From the NCBI GenBank assembly GCA_902578935.1, contig CACHEU010000002.1, positions 208,253 to 272,252 on the forward strand: a DNA stretch of 64,000 bases, read 5' to 3'. How positions within the stretch are numbered: position 1 is the stretch's first letter; each line of letters starts with the position of its first letter. Origin of the DNA: an uncultured Pelagibacteraceae bacterium (GTDB lineage: Bacteria > Pseudomonadota > Alphaproteobacteria > Pelagibacterales > Pelagibacteraceae). The notes under the pieces were generated by a model. That model was given only the letters and a program-made list of their open reading frames with translations, did not search any database and was not told the origin of the DNA. This document shows positions 53,326-62,611 of this stretch, piece after piece. The position numbers and the translations under genes were made by a program.

Positions 53326-54006
53326 ATGAACTGGGAAGACGAAGGATTTATAATTTCTAAAAGAAAATTTAGAGAAAATGCAATTATTTTAGAAGTTTTT
53401 ACAAGTAAATTTGGCAGAGTAAACGGTATTGTTTATGGAGGAAACTCCAGAAAAATAAAAAATTATCTCCAATTAGTTAATAAGATATTTGTTGTTTATA
53501 ACTCTAAAGGAGATAATAAAATAGGTTATTTTAAAACTGAACTAATAGATGCTATCTCCCCAGAATATTTTGATAATAGAGTTAAGATTCTTTGTTTAAA
53601 CTCCTTATCATCAATATTAAAAGTGCTTTTACCTGAAAATCAAGCATACAAAAAAATTTACCAATCTTTGTGTGAACTTTTAAAAAATTTTAATGATAAA
53701 AATTGGCTTACCCTATATCTTGATTGGGAGATCGATTTGATTAACAATTTAGGATTTGGTTTTACTATTGATTCTAAAAATTTTTCAAATATGAAGAACA
53801 GCAAAATAGTTAATATTAAAGTAGATAATGTGAATTATAAAATACCAAGCTTTTTGATTTTTAAAAATTTTAATAACCCTGATATTCAAGATCTATGTAA
53901 TGGATTAAATTTTTCAAGAACTTTAATGGAAAATAAATTTTTTATTCCTAACAACATACCATTTCCTTATTCCAGAAAGTTATTGGAAAAAAATTTTTAT
54001 AATTGA
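53326..54006 (+). CDS. recO: DNA repair protein RecO
   Basis: GFIISKRKFRENAIILEVFTSKFGRVNGIVYGG. Confidence 0.88.
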   Translation: MNWEDEGFIISKRKFRENAIILEVFTSKFGRVNGIVYGGNSRKIKNYLQLVNKIFVVYNSKGDNKIGYFKTELIDAISPEYFDNRVKILCLNSLSSILKVLLPENQAYKKIYQSLCELLKNFNDKNWLTLYLDWEIDLINNLGFGFTIDSKNFSNMKNSKIVNIKVDNVNYKIPSFLIFKNFNNPDIQDLCNGLNFSRTLMENKFFIPNNIPFPYSRKLLEKNFYN

Positions 54007-54011
54007 AATTA

Positions 54012-55403
54012 TTAGTTTATTTTAGATAGTCTTTTGATAACCACATCTTTATCAAGAGAAAGAATAATATCGTAGATACCCGGACCAAATCTGGATCCAA
54101 CTAAAGCAATTCTCAATGGTTGACCGACGCCTTTAAAATTTGTTTTGTGTTTTTTAATCAATTCGTTCAATGTTTTTTCAAGATTTTCTTTAGTTATTTT
54201 TGACATTTTTTCAAAAACACCAAGAAAATCTTTTACAATGTTTTTAGAAGAAGGATTTAGCAGCTTAGAATCCTCAACAGAAATTTGTATGTTATCCTTC
54301 AGAATATACTGGGAATTTATATAAATATCTTCAAGTGTTTTTGCTTTATTTTTTAAAAAACTCATAGATTTTATAAGAGAATTTTCTTTAGAAGAATCAA
54401 TGTTTTTCTTAAATTTTCCAGAGTAAATTTTTAAAAATTTAAACAATTCTTTCTCATCTATATGTTTTATATAGTGTTCATTCAAAGAAAGTATTCTAGA
54501 CATATCTAATTTTGATGGAGATTTCCCAACTCCTTTTAAATCAAAAAGACTGATACTTTCATCCAAGGTAAAAATTTCCTTATCTTTGTGTGCCCATCCT
54601 AAGCGCAAAAGATAATTTCTTAATGCATCCGATAAAATTCCAATTTTTATATAATCATCTACAGTTGAAGCATTATCTCTTTTAGAAAGCTTAGATCCTT
54701 TTTCACTATGAATAAGGGGTATGTGAGCAAATGCAGGCACTTTCCATTTCATTGCTTCGTAGATTTGTTTTTGTTTAAAAGTATTTATTTTATGGTCATC
54801 ACCTCTTATGACATGGGTGATTTTCATTAGATGGTCATCAGCTACAGCAGACAATTGATAAGTTGGTGAGCCATCTTGTCTTAAAATGATAAAGTCTTCG
54901 ATAATTGAGTTTGCAATATTAACTTCACCTTGAACGAGATCATTGATAAGCGAGTTTCCAGAAATTTTGCTTTTAAATCTAATTACTGGCTTAACATTAT
55001 TTGGAACCTTTAAATTTTTAGGATCTCTCCATTTTCTATTATAAACGTAAGGTATCCCTTGTTTTTTACATTTTTCTTTTTGCTCTTTGATTTCTTCTTC
55101 CGAACAATAACACTTGTAGGCAAAACCTTTTTTAAAAAGTTCTTCAGCAATTTCTTTATGTTTATTGATATTTTTAGATTGAATATATTCTTTATCATCA
55201 TGTTTAATTCCAATCCAAGCAAGAGAGTCTACAATTTGTTTTTTAAACTCTTCTTTTGATCTTTCTTTGTCAGTATCTTCAATTCTCAGATAAAATTTAC
55301 CTTTATTTTTTTTAGCCAACAACCAATTAAATAGCGCCGTTCTAACACCACCAATATGCAAAGGTCCTGTAGGTGAGGGCGCAAACCTGCAAATAAAAGC
55401 CAT
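54012..55403 (-). CDS. gltX: Glutamyl-tRNA synthetase
   Basis: FAPSPTGPLHIGGVRTALFNWL; SKLSKRDNASTV. Confidence 0.96.
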   Translation of the reverse strand: MAFICRFAPSPTGPLHIGGVRTALFNWLLAKKNKGKFYLRIEDTDKERSKEEFKKQIVDSLAWIGIKHDDKEYIQSKNINKHKEIAEELFKKGFAYKCYCSEEEIKEQKEKCKKQGIPYVYNRKWRDPKNLKVPNNVKPVIRFKSKISGNSLINDLVQGEVNIANSIIEDFIILRQDGSPTYQLSAVADDHLMKITHVIRGDDHKINTFKQKQIYEAMKWKVPAFAHIPLIHSEKGSKLSKRDNASTVDDYIKIGILSDALRNYLLRLGWAHKDKEIFTLDESISLFDLKGVGKSPSKLDMSRILSLNEHYIKHIDEKELFKFLKIYSGKFKKNIDSSKENSLIKSMSFLKNKAKTLEDIYINSQYILKDNIQISVEDSKLLNPSSKNIVKDFLGVFEKMSKITKENLEKTLNELIKKHKTNFKGVGQPLRIALVGSRFGPGIYDIILSLDKDVVIKRLSKIN

Positions 55404-55423
55404 GAATTGAAATTTAAACTATT

Positions 55424-56098
55424 TTAATTGAAGTTTCTATATAAAGAAACTAATTTTCCTTGAATCTTAATTCTTTTTGCTGCGTATATTTTAGTACCGT
55501 ATTTCTTGTTGGCACTCTCTAAAGCAATGGTATTTCCTTTTTTTCTAATTTTTTTTAAAGTTGCCTCTTCGTTGTCAATCAGAACTACTGCTATTTGACC
55601 ATTGTCTGCGTTGGAACTTTTTTTAATGATAACTGTATCACCGTCATTAATGCCCGCTTCAATCATAGAGTCGCCTTTGACTTTTAATCCAAAATGGTCA
55701 CCATTTTTGTTAAAGTCTGCAGGCAAATTAACTTTATCAACTTCTTGTTGTATTGCTTCTATAGGTGTACCTGCAGCTATTGATCCAAGAACAGAAACTT
55801 TGCTAGACTTACCAGTATTTTTATCCAATCCACCCTTAATTACACTTGGAGTGAAACTATTAAACAAATCGTGCGCGCTTGCATTTTCAGGAAGTTTAAT
55901 TACTTCAAGAGCTCTTGCTTTGTGAGCTAATCTTTTTATAAAACCTCTTTCCTCTAAGGCTGATATTAATCGGTGAATTCCGGATTTCGACTTAAGGTTG
56001 AGTGAGTTTTTCATTTCTTCGTAAGAAGGAGATACACCGGTCGATCTAATTTTTTTATTAATAAAAATTAGTAAATTTTTTTGTTTTTTTGTAAGCAT
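55424..56098 (-). CDS. lexA: LexA repressor
   Basis: HTH N-terminus; cleavage site region [30 protein letters not shown] catalytic Ser/Lys region; start trimmed from 56116. Confidence 0.95.
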   Translation of the reverse strand: MLTKKQKNLLIFINKKIRSTGVSPSYEEMKNSLNLKSKSGIHRLISALEERGFIKRLAHKARALEVIKLPENASAHDLFNSFTPSVIKGGLDKNTGKSSKVSVLGSIAAGTPIEAIQQEVDKVNLPADFNKNGDHFGLKVKGDSMIEAGINDGDTVIIKKSSNADNGQIAVVLIDNEEATLKKIRKKGNTIALESANKKYGTKIYAAKRIKIQGKLVSLYRNFN

Positions 56099-56120
56099 AG
56101 AACAAATCCTGTACATCTAT

Positions 56121-56135
56121 GTTCTATAAAAGTTC
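56121..56135. promoter_or_regulatory. SOS/LexA box GTTC-N7-GTTC upstream of lexA
   Basis: GTTC TATAAAA GTTC exact, 22 nt upstream of the lexA ATG. Confidence 0.8.
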
Positions 56136-56167
56136 TACTTCAATATCAACGCCAAATTAGCCTTAAA

Positions 56168-56962
56168 TTACGTGTTTATTTGAATGATTTTTTTTAATAG
56201 GGATGAGTTTTTCTCTAGATCTTTAAGGAGTGATTCACCAATGAGAAAGTTATTTATTTTTGTTTTCTTTGTTATCTCTTCCACTTCTTTTTCTGATTTT
56301 ATCCCGCTTTCACAAATAAGCGGACCAGTATGATTAATCAAAATTTTGTGTAAATCATAAGTTGTTTTGATATCTGTTTTTAAAGTTTTAAGGTTTCTAT
56401 TGTTAATTCCAATTATGGCGTTTTTAAAATTAAGTGCATTTTTTGCTTCTTCATCTGTGTGCACTTCTACTATTGTGTTTATACTTAATTCCTCAGCGAC
56501 ACGATATATTTCTTTCGCGGTTTTTTCATCAATAGCCGCTAGAATAATTAAAATAGCATCTGCACCAAAACTTTTAGCAAGATAAACTTGATAAGGATCT
56601 ATGAAAAAGTCTTTACATAAAACAGGTAATTTAACTTCTTTTTTAACTTCATTGATGTGTTCTAGCTTCCCTTTAAAATAATTCTCTTCTGTTAAGATGG
56701 AAAGACAAGACGCGCCAGAATTTAGGTATTGTTTTGCAATTACTTTAGGATCATAATTTTCCATAATAATTCCGGCAGAGGGACTTGCCTTTTTTATCTC
56801 TGCAATGACAGATATTTGATTCTTCTTTAATTTATCCTTGAAGTTTAAGTAATTTTTATATGAAGATATTTTGTTTTTAAGATCTTCAACTTTATAAGAT
56901 TTTTTATACTTTTCTATACCATGTCTCTTATCAGAAATTATTTTTTCTAAAATATTGCTCAT
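56168..56962 (-). CDS. trpC: Indole-3-glycerol phosphate synthase
   Basis: VIAEIKKASPSAGII; LPVLCKDFFIDPYQVY; IGINNRNLKTL. Confidence 0.97.
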   Translation of the reverse strand: MSNILEKIISDKRHGIEKYKKSYKVEDLKNKISSYKNYLNFKDKLKKNQISVIAEIKKASPSAGIIMENYDPKVIAKQYLNSGASCLSILTEENYFKGKLEHINEVKKEVKLPVLCKDFFIDPYQVYLAKSFGADAILIILAAIDEKTAKEIYRVAEELSINTIVEVHTDEEAKNALNFKNAIIGINNRNLKTLKTDIKTTYDLHKILINHTGPLICESGIKSEKEVEEITKKTKINNFLIGESLLKDLEKNSSLLKKIIQINT

Positions 56963-57951
56963 TTCATTAATTTTGAAATGTGATTAATAACTTTTCCTGA
57001 AAGTATATGTTTTCTCAATTTTTCATATCCTTCTTTAAAGGAGTTTGATTTTTCTGCTACAAGTAAACCGGCAGCAGCATTTAAACAAACAGCAACAGAA
57101 AAATCATTATCTTTACCTTGAAATATTTCTTTCATTTTTTTCGCATTATATTCAGGATCTTTTCCAATAATATTATCAAAACTAACCGCTTTAATACCCA
57201 AATCTTTTGGACTCAAAATAGATTCTTTAATTTTTCCATCACTAAGTTCAACGATATCTGTGTTTGCGTATGGAGAAATTTCATCAAGTCCGTCTTGACT
57301 ATTTACGATCAATGCTTTTTTTAAATTTAAATTTTTAAGCGCTTCAGCAAAAATTTTAAGCAATTTTTTATCGAAAACCCCAACAACTTGCCTTTTTATT
57401 TTTGCCGGACTACTTAAAGGTCCAATCAAATTAAATATTGTTCTTTTCCCAATTTTTTTTCTAACTGGCCCAACATATTTCATGGCTGAGTGATAACCTG
57501 GAGCAAACATAAATCCAAAGCTATTATTATTTATGCTTGTCTCTACCTCTTTGGGTCCAAGATTAATATTTATATTTAATTTTTCCAAAACATCAGCAGA
57601 ACCACATTTTGAGGAAACGGATTTGTTGCCGTGTTTAGCTACTTTTACCCCAAAGCTAGATAGCAATAGTGCTGCAGCTGTAGAAATGTTTAAAGTATTT
57701 TTGCCATCCCCTCCTGTACCACATGTATCTACGGTATCATCTGATACATTTACCTTGGTAGCTTTATCCCGTAAAATATAAACTCCACCTGCTATTTCAT
57801 CCGATGTCTCTCCCTTAGCAGAAGAAGAGGTTAAAAAATCAAAAATTTGTTCTTCCTTAATTTTGCCGGACATCATACTTTCAAAAGCAGATTTACTCTC
57901 TTCAAAACTTAAGTTTTGTCTGTTTTTTAGTTTTTTAATAATTTCATCCAT
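56959..57951 (-). CDS. trpD: Anthranilate phosphoribosyltransferase
   Basis: DTCGTGGDGKNTLNISTAAALLL; KHGNKSVSSKCGSADVLE. Confidence 0.97.
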   Translation of the reverse strand: MDEIIKKLKNRQNLSFEESKSAFESMMSGKIKEEQIFDFLTSSSAKGETSDEIAGGVYILRDKATKVNVSDDTVDTCGTGGDGKNTLNISTAAALLLSSFGVKVAKHGNKSVSSKCGSADVLEKLNININLGPKEVETSINNNSFGFMFAPGYHSAMKYVGPVRKKIGKRTIFNLIGPLSSPAKIKRQVVGVFDKKLLKIFAEALKNLNLKKALIVNSQDGLDEISPYANTDIVELSDGKIKESILSPKDLGIKAVSFDNIIGKDPEYNAKKMKEIFQGKDNDFSVAVCLNAAAGLLVAEKSNSFKEGYEKLRKHILSGKVINHISKLMK

Positions 57952-57952
57952 T

Positions 57953-58522
57953 TTATTTATAATTTAAAAAGTTCTTGATTAATTTCATACCTTCTTTTGT
58001 GTTTATACTTTCGGGATGAAATTGTACTCCGTGTAAGTTATATTTTTTGTGCATAATTCCCATTATTATATTATCTTTTGTTTTAGCCGTAATTATGAAA
58101 TCTTTATTTAGTGTTTTTTTATCGATTATTAGACTGTGATATCTAGTTCCCACAAGATTGTTTTTTACTCCTTTAAAGATTCCAATTTTACTATGGGAAA
58201 TTTTGCTGGTTTTTCCATGCATAAGCTTTTTGGCATTTATTATTTTAGCACCAAAAGCTTGCGCAATAACTTGATGACCTAAACAAACACCAAGAATTGG
58301 AATTTTTTTTGAAAAATTTTTTACAATTTTCAAACAGTTTCCAGCTTTACTTGGGGTACCTGGCCCAGGAGAAATAACAATTTTTTTATACTTTCTTTTA
58401 AAAACTTCTTTTGAATTAATTTTGTCATTTCTTACCACTTCAACTTTACATTTTAGAGACAGAAGATAATGATAAAGATTGTAGGTAAAACTATCGTAAT
58501 TATCTATTAGTAAAATTTTCAT
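57953..58522 (-). CDS. trpG: Anthranilate synthase component II (glutamine amidotransferase)
   Basis: ISPGPGTPSKAG; ILGVCLGHQVIAQAFG; GVQFHPES. Confidence 0.96.
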   Translation of the reverse strand: MKILLIDNYDSFTYNLYHYLLSLKCKVEVVRNDKINSKEVFKRKYKKIVISPGPGTPSKAGNCLKIVKNFSKKIPILGVCLGHQVIAQAFGAKIINAKKLMHGKTSKISHSKIGIFKGVKNNLVGTRYHSLIIDKKTLNKDFIITAKTKDNIIMGIMHKKYNLHGVQFHPESINTKEGMKLIKNFLNYK

Positions 58523-59986
58523 TTAATTTATCGCTTTAAGGAGTGCTTTTGCTTTATTTACTGTTTCGTTGTATTCATTTTTAGGATTGCTATCAGCTAC
58601 TATTCCAGCACCAGCCTGAACATAAATTTTTTTATTTTTAATCAGAGCCGTTCTTAAAGCTATACAGGTATCAAAATCTTGATTTGCTGTAAAATAACCT
58701 ATCCCTCCCGCATAAAGTTTTCTTTTTGAGCTTTCCAATTCATCAATAATCTCCATAGCCCTTATTTTAGGAGCTCCACTAACTGTTCCTGCCGGAAATC
58801 CTGATAAAAATGTTTCAATAAGAGAGAAGTCTTTTCTTAGCTTTCCTGTGACGTTAGAAACAATATGCATTACATGAGAATATTTTTCTACCTTAAATTT
58901 TTCAGTAACTTTAACACTATTAATTTTTGATACTTTACCAACATCATTTCTTCCAAGATCTAAAAGCATCAAGTGTTCAGCGAGCTCTTTTGGATCTTGT
59001 AATAATTCAGTAGTTAATTTTTTATCTTGTTTTTTATTTTTACCCCTTGGTCTTGTGCCTGCTATAGGTCTAATAGTGACTTCATTATTAAATAATCTAA
59101 CTAAAATTTCAGGGCTACTACCTAAAATTTGAAAGTCATCATAGTTAAAATAAAACATAAATGGAGAAGGGTTTAAGATTCTTAAAGTATTATAAATTTC
59201 AAGAGGAGGCTTATTAATTGGCGATTCAAATCTTTGACTTAAAACCACCTGAAAAATATCTCCCTTTCTAATGTAGTCTTTTGCTTTAAGTACAATTTTT
59301 TTAAACTTGGATTTTGATATGTTTGATTTAACTTTAATTTTTTTATTACTTTTATGAAAATTTTCTGGAAGCTTTATATTTCCAAAATGTTGTAATTCCG
59401 CAAACGTATTTTTAATTGATTGGTATTTAAGTTTATAATCAACAATATTTTCTTCTTTAAAGATATTTTGAATGAAGAAAATTTTTTTTTTTACATTGTC
59501 ATAAATAATTAAATTTTTAGGCCGCATTAATCTTATATCGGGAATGTTTATATCGTTTTTACATTTATCTGGAATTTTTTCAGTTAAACGTATTATGTCA
59601 TATGAAAAGTACCCGACAAGCATCGAAGCCATTTTCGGCATATTGCCATAAGATTTTACTTTAAAATTTTTTAGCAATTCATTTAAATATTTGAGAATAT
59701 TTTTTCTAATTACCTTCTTTTTCTTAAAATTATCTACAATAATTTTATTTTTTTTTATATTGTAAGCTTTATCAGGATTAAAGCCTATAATTGTGTACCG
59801 CCCCCTAATAGTTCCTTTTTCTACAGACTCAAATATAAAACTATTTTTTTTTACTAAAATAAATTTATATAAATTTTCAATAAAACTATAATTTCTACAA
59901 TTTTGAGAATAATAAATTGCTTGATTATATTTTTTATTTTTATGCAGTTTTTTGAAGCTTACTAAACTTGTACTTAATTTCATCAA
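58523..59986 (-). CDS. trpE: Anthranilate synthase component I
   Basis: IRPIAGTRPRGKNKKQD; LSGFPAGTVSGAPKIRAMEIIDELE. Confidence 0.96.
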   Translation of the reverse strand: MMKLSTSLVSFKKLHKNKKYNQAIYYSQNCRNYSFIENLYKFILVKKNSFIFESVEKGTIRGRYTIIGFNPDKAYNIKKNKIIVDNFKKKKVIRKNILKYLNELLKNFKVKSYGNMPKMASMLVGYFSYDIIRLTEKIPDKCKNDINIPDIRLMRPKNLIIYDNVKKKIFFIQNIFKEENIVDYKLKYQSIKNTFAELQHFGNIKLPENFHKSNKKIKVKSNISKSKFKKIVLKAKDYIRKGDIFQVVLSQRFESPINKPPLEIYNTLRILNPSPFMFYFNYDDFQILGSSPEILVRLFNNEVTIRPIAGTRPRGKNKKQDKKLTTELLQDPKELAEHLMLLDLGRNDVGKVSKINSVKVTEKFKVEKYSHVMHIVSNVTGKLRKDFSLIETFLSGFPAGTVSGAPKIRAMEIIDELESSKRKLYAGGIGYFTANQDFDTCIALRTALIKNKKIYVQAGAGIVADSNPKNEYNETVNKAKALLKAIN

Positions 59987-61437
59987 AACGAATTTTTTAA
60001 CCTTTCAAGAACTTTTTGATTTATTTCAATTTTATAATTTTTATTTATATATTTATCATAAGATTTGTAAACTTTTGAGATATATTCAGCATTGGCTTTT
60101 TTTAAATACTCTTTGTATTTTTTTGATTTTTTATTTATTTTAGGGTTTGTATCTTTTTCGATTCTTACTAAAAAGTTGTCCTCCACAATGTTATCCGACA
60201 AAAGAAATATTTCTCCAGAGTTATGGTTATATATTTCAGCTAACAATTTTGGCGGAAATTTTTTATCATCATTTATTCCATTAATTTTTATTTTATTAAC
60301 TGGCACATTGTTTTTTTGAGACAGATCCAACATTTTTTTCTTATCAAATTCTTTATTATTAATTTTATCTATGAATTTTTTATTTTCTTTTACTTTAAAT
60401 CCAATTTTTAATTGGGATTCTATTGTTCTTTTTAAATCTTTGTCTTTGAGGTTTAAAGTAATATTTTTTTCTTCAGTAATTTCAACAACGTAATATTTGT
60501 TATCAAAGTTTATAAATTGAGGAGAATTAATTTCTTTAATTAAAAAAATTTTTTCAAACAGAGTTTTGTTAATATCTTTTATAACTGTTCCGTCTTCTTT
60601 AGTTTTTCTAGAGTTTACTAGTTTAAACTTTTTTATATCTTTCTCATTTCCAGAAGAAATTGTTTTAAATGTTTTACCATCAAGCACGTCATTTTCTAAC
60701 TGATCTAATTTTTCATAATATTCTTCATCAAAGTTTTTTCTTTTCGTTAAAATTTCAGGTTTAAATTCCAAGTATCTAAACGAAATAAATTTTTCTTTGA
60801 ATAAATTTTTGTTCTCCTCATAAAATTTTTGTATATCTTTTTCTTCAATTATTTTTTTAGAATAAATTTTGCTTAAATTTAAAAACTCAACTTCCTTAAT
60901 TTGATTTTCTTTTTTGTAAAGTTCATCAACAATAAATTCAGGTAATTTAATACCGCCGCTATAATAATTAAGAAGCTGACCTTTCAGTTCAATGCTTTTT
61001 ATATGTCTTTCATATGTTGGTGCAGAATATCCATTTTCTAACAAAAATTTTTCATACTTAACTCTTGAAAACTTTTTGTCTTTTTGAAAACTTTTGTCTC
61101 TTACCAATATTTTTTTTAATCCAGAATCGCTTAATTGAATTCCTTTTTCTCTGCCCTCAATACTAATAATTTTTTCACTTACATAATTAGTTAGAATATC
61201 ATCAAATATTTTTGACTTTCCAATGTTTTCAATTTCTTTTTTACTAAGTTTTATTTTTTGAATATATGTGATAAATTCTTTAGAGCTTATTTTTTCATCA
61301 TTTATTTCAACCAAAACATTTTGCTTACCAGATCTAAAAACATCTCCCATGCCCCACAGAAGAAAAGGCAATGCTATTATTGCTACGAAAATCTTAGCAA
61401 CAAATGATTTAGAGAACTTTCTTATTGAACCAAGCAT
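59983..61437 (-). CDS. ppiD: PpiD/SurA-like periplasmic peptidyl-prolyl isomerase-type chaperone, membrane anchored
   Basis: MLGSIRKFSKSFVAKIFVAIIALPFLLWGMGDVF N-terminal anchor; SurA_N-like region; conserved position between tpiA and trpE. Confidence 0.85.
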   Translation of the reverse strand: MLGSIRKFSKSFVAKIFVAIIALPFLLWGMGDVFRSGKQNVLVEINDEKISSKEFITYIQKIKLSKKEIENIGKSKIFDDILTNYVSEKIISIEGREKGIQLSDSGLKKILVRDKSFQKDKKFSRVKYEKFLLENGYSAPTYERHIKSIELKGQLLNYYSGGIKLPEFIVDELYKKENQIKEVEFLNLSKIYSKKIIEEKDIQKFYEENKNLFKEKFISFRYLEFKPEILTKRKNFDEEYYEKLDQLENDVLDGKTFKTISSGNEKDIKKFKLVNSRKTKEDGTVIKDINKTLFEKIFLIKEINSPQFINFDNKYYVVEITEEKNITLNLKDKDLKRTIESQLKIGFKVKENKKFIDKINNKEFDKKKMLDLSQKNNVPVNKIKINGINDDKKFPPKLLAEIYNHNSGEIFLLSDNIVEDNFLVRIEKDTNPKINKKSKKYKEYLKKANAEYISKVYKSYDKYINKNYKIEINQKVLERLKNSF

Positions 61438-61499
61438 AATTTTAATTTAAGAAATTTAGATTAATTGTATTAAAAAATCTATAAATAAAGTCTTAAATT

Positions 61500-62261
61500 A
61501 TGGCTAATGGTATTAGATATTTTGTTGGTAATTGGAAAATGTTTGGAATTCCAAGCTCGTATAAAATTTTAGATAAAATTAATGGATATTTTATCAAAGA
61601 TAAAAAAAATAATAAGAAATATAAAATAATAATAGCTCCGCCATTAACTTTGTTACAAGATTTTTCTAAAAGATTTAAAAATAAGAAAATTAATATCTCT
61701 GCACAAAATTGTTACCACAAAGATAATTTTGGAGCATACACAGGAAACGTAAGTCCATTTATGATCAAAAAACTAGGAATTAATTATATTATTATTGGGC
61801 ATTCAGAAAACAGAGCTTCAGGCGAAAATAATAAAATTATCAAAGAAAAAGTTGCCCTTGCTTTAAAAAATAATTTTACTGTTATTTTTTGCATAGGAGA
61901 AAATAAGCAAGAAAAAAAAAACAAAAAAACTATAAAAGTTTTAAAAAAACAAGTATCTAAAGTCATAAAAAATAAATATAACTTTAAAAATATCATTATT
62001 GCGTACGAGCCAGTTTGGTCTATTGGTAGTGGCAAACTTCCATCTCCCCATGAATTAAAGAAAAATGCTATTGAATTAAAAAAATTTCTTAGAGAAAAGT
62101 TTAGATTAAATTATAATCCAAAACTGCTTTACGGAGGGTCCGTTGACAAGAATAGTGTTCATGCTTTCAAGTCTATCAAAGAATTAGATGGTTTTTTAAT
62201 TGGGGGAGCCTCAAAATCTTCAAAGAATTTCGTTGATATAATAAAAAATTTCTATAAATAA
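61500..62261 (+). CDS. tpiA: Triosephosphate isomerase
   Basis: FVGNWKMFG; IIIGHSENR; IIAYEPVWSIGSGKLPS; LYGGSV. Confidence 0.96.
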   Translation: MANGIRYFVGNWKMFGIPSSYKILDKINGYFIKDKKNNKKYKIIIAPPLTLLQDFSKRFKNKKINISAQNCYHKDNFGAYTGNVSPFMIKKLGINYIIIGHSENRASGENNKIIKEKVALALKNNFTVIFCIGENKQEKKNKKTIKVLKKQVSKVIKNKYNFKNIIIAYEPVWSIGSGKLPSPHELKKNAIELKKFLREKFRLNYNPKLLYGGSVDKNSVHAFKSIKELDGFLIGGASKSSKNFVDIIKNFYK

Positions 62262-62266
62262 CTCTT

Positions 62267-62572
62267 ATGGAAACAATCCTGATAGCTGTAAATGTAGCTT
62301 TGGCGATAATACTAATTTTGCTTGTTTTATTACAAAGATCTGAGGGAGGTGCTTTGGGATTAGGACTGTCCCAGGATAATTTTGCATCTACGAGAACAGT
62401 TGGGAATTTTTTAACAAAATCCACGGCAGTTATTGCTACTTTATTCATTATTTCTAGTATCTCGCTTGTTATCTTATCAAGAGGCGATTTACAGGAAACC
62501 CAGTCAGTTTTAGAGAAAATTGAAGAAGAAGAAGATTCAACAACACCTAAAATCCCAGAGTCTGAAAAATAA
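62267..62572 (+). CDS. secG: Protein translocase subunit SecG
   Basis: LVLLQRSEGGALGLGLSQ; two TM helices; between tpiA and pyrG. Confidence 0.94.
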   Translation: METILIAVNVALAIILILLVLLQRSEGGALGLGLSQDNFASTRTVGNFLTKSTAVIATLFIISSISLVILSRGDLQETQSVLEKIEEEEDSTTPKIPESEK

Positions 62573-62611
62573 ACTTTATTTTTTCATAAAAATTAGATAT
62601 ATTGTCCTTCC

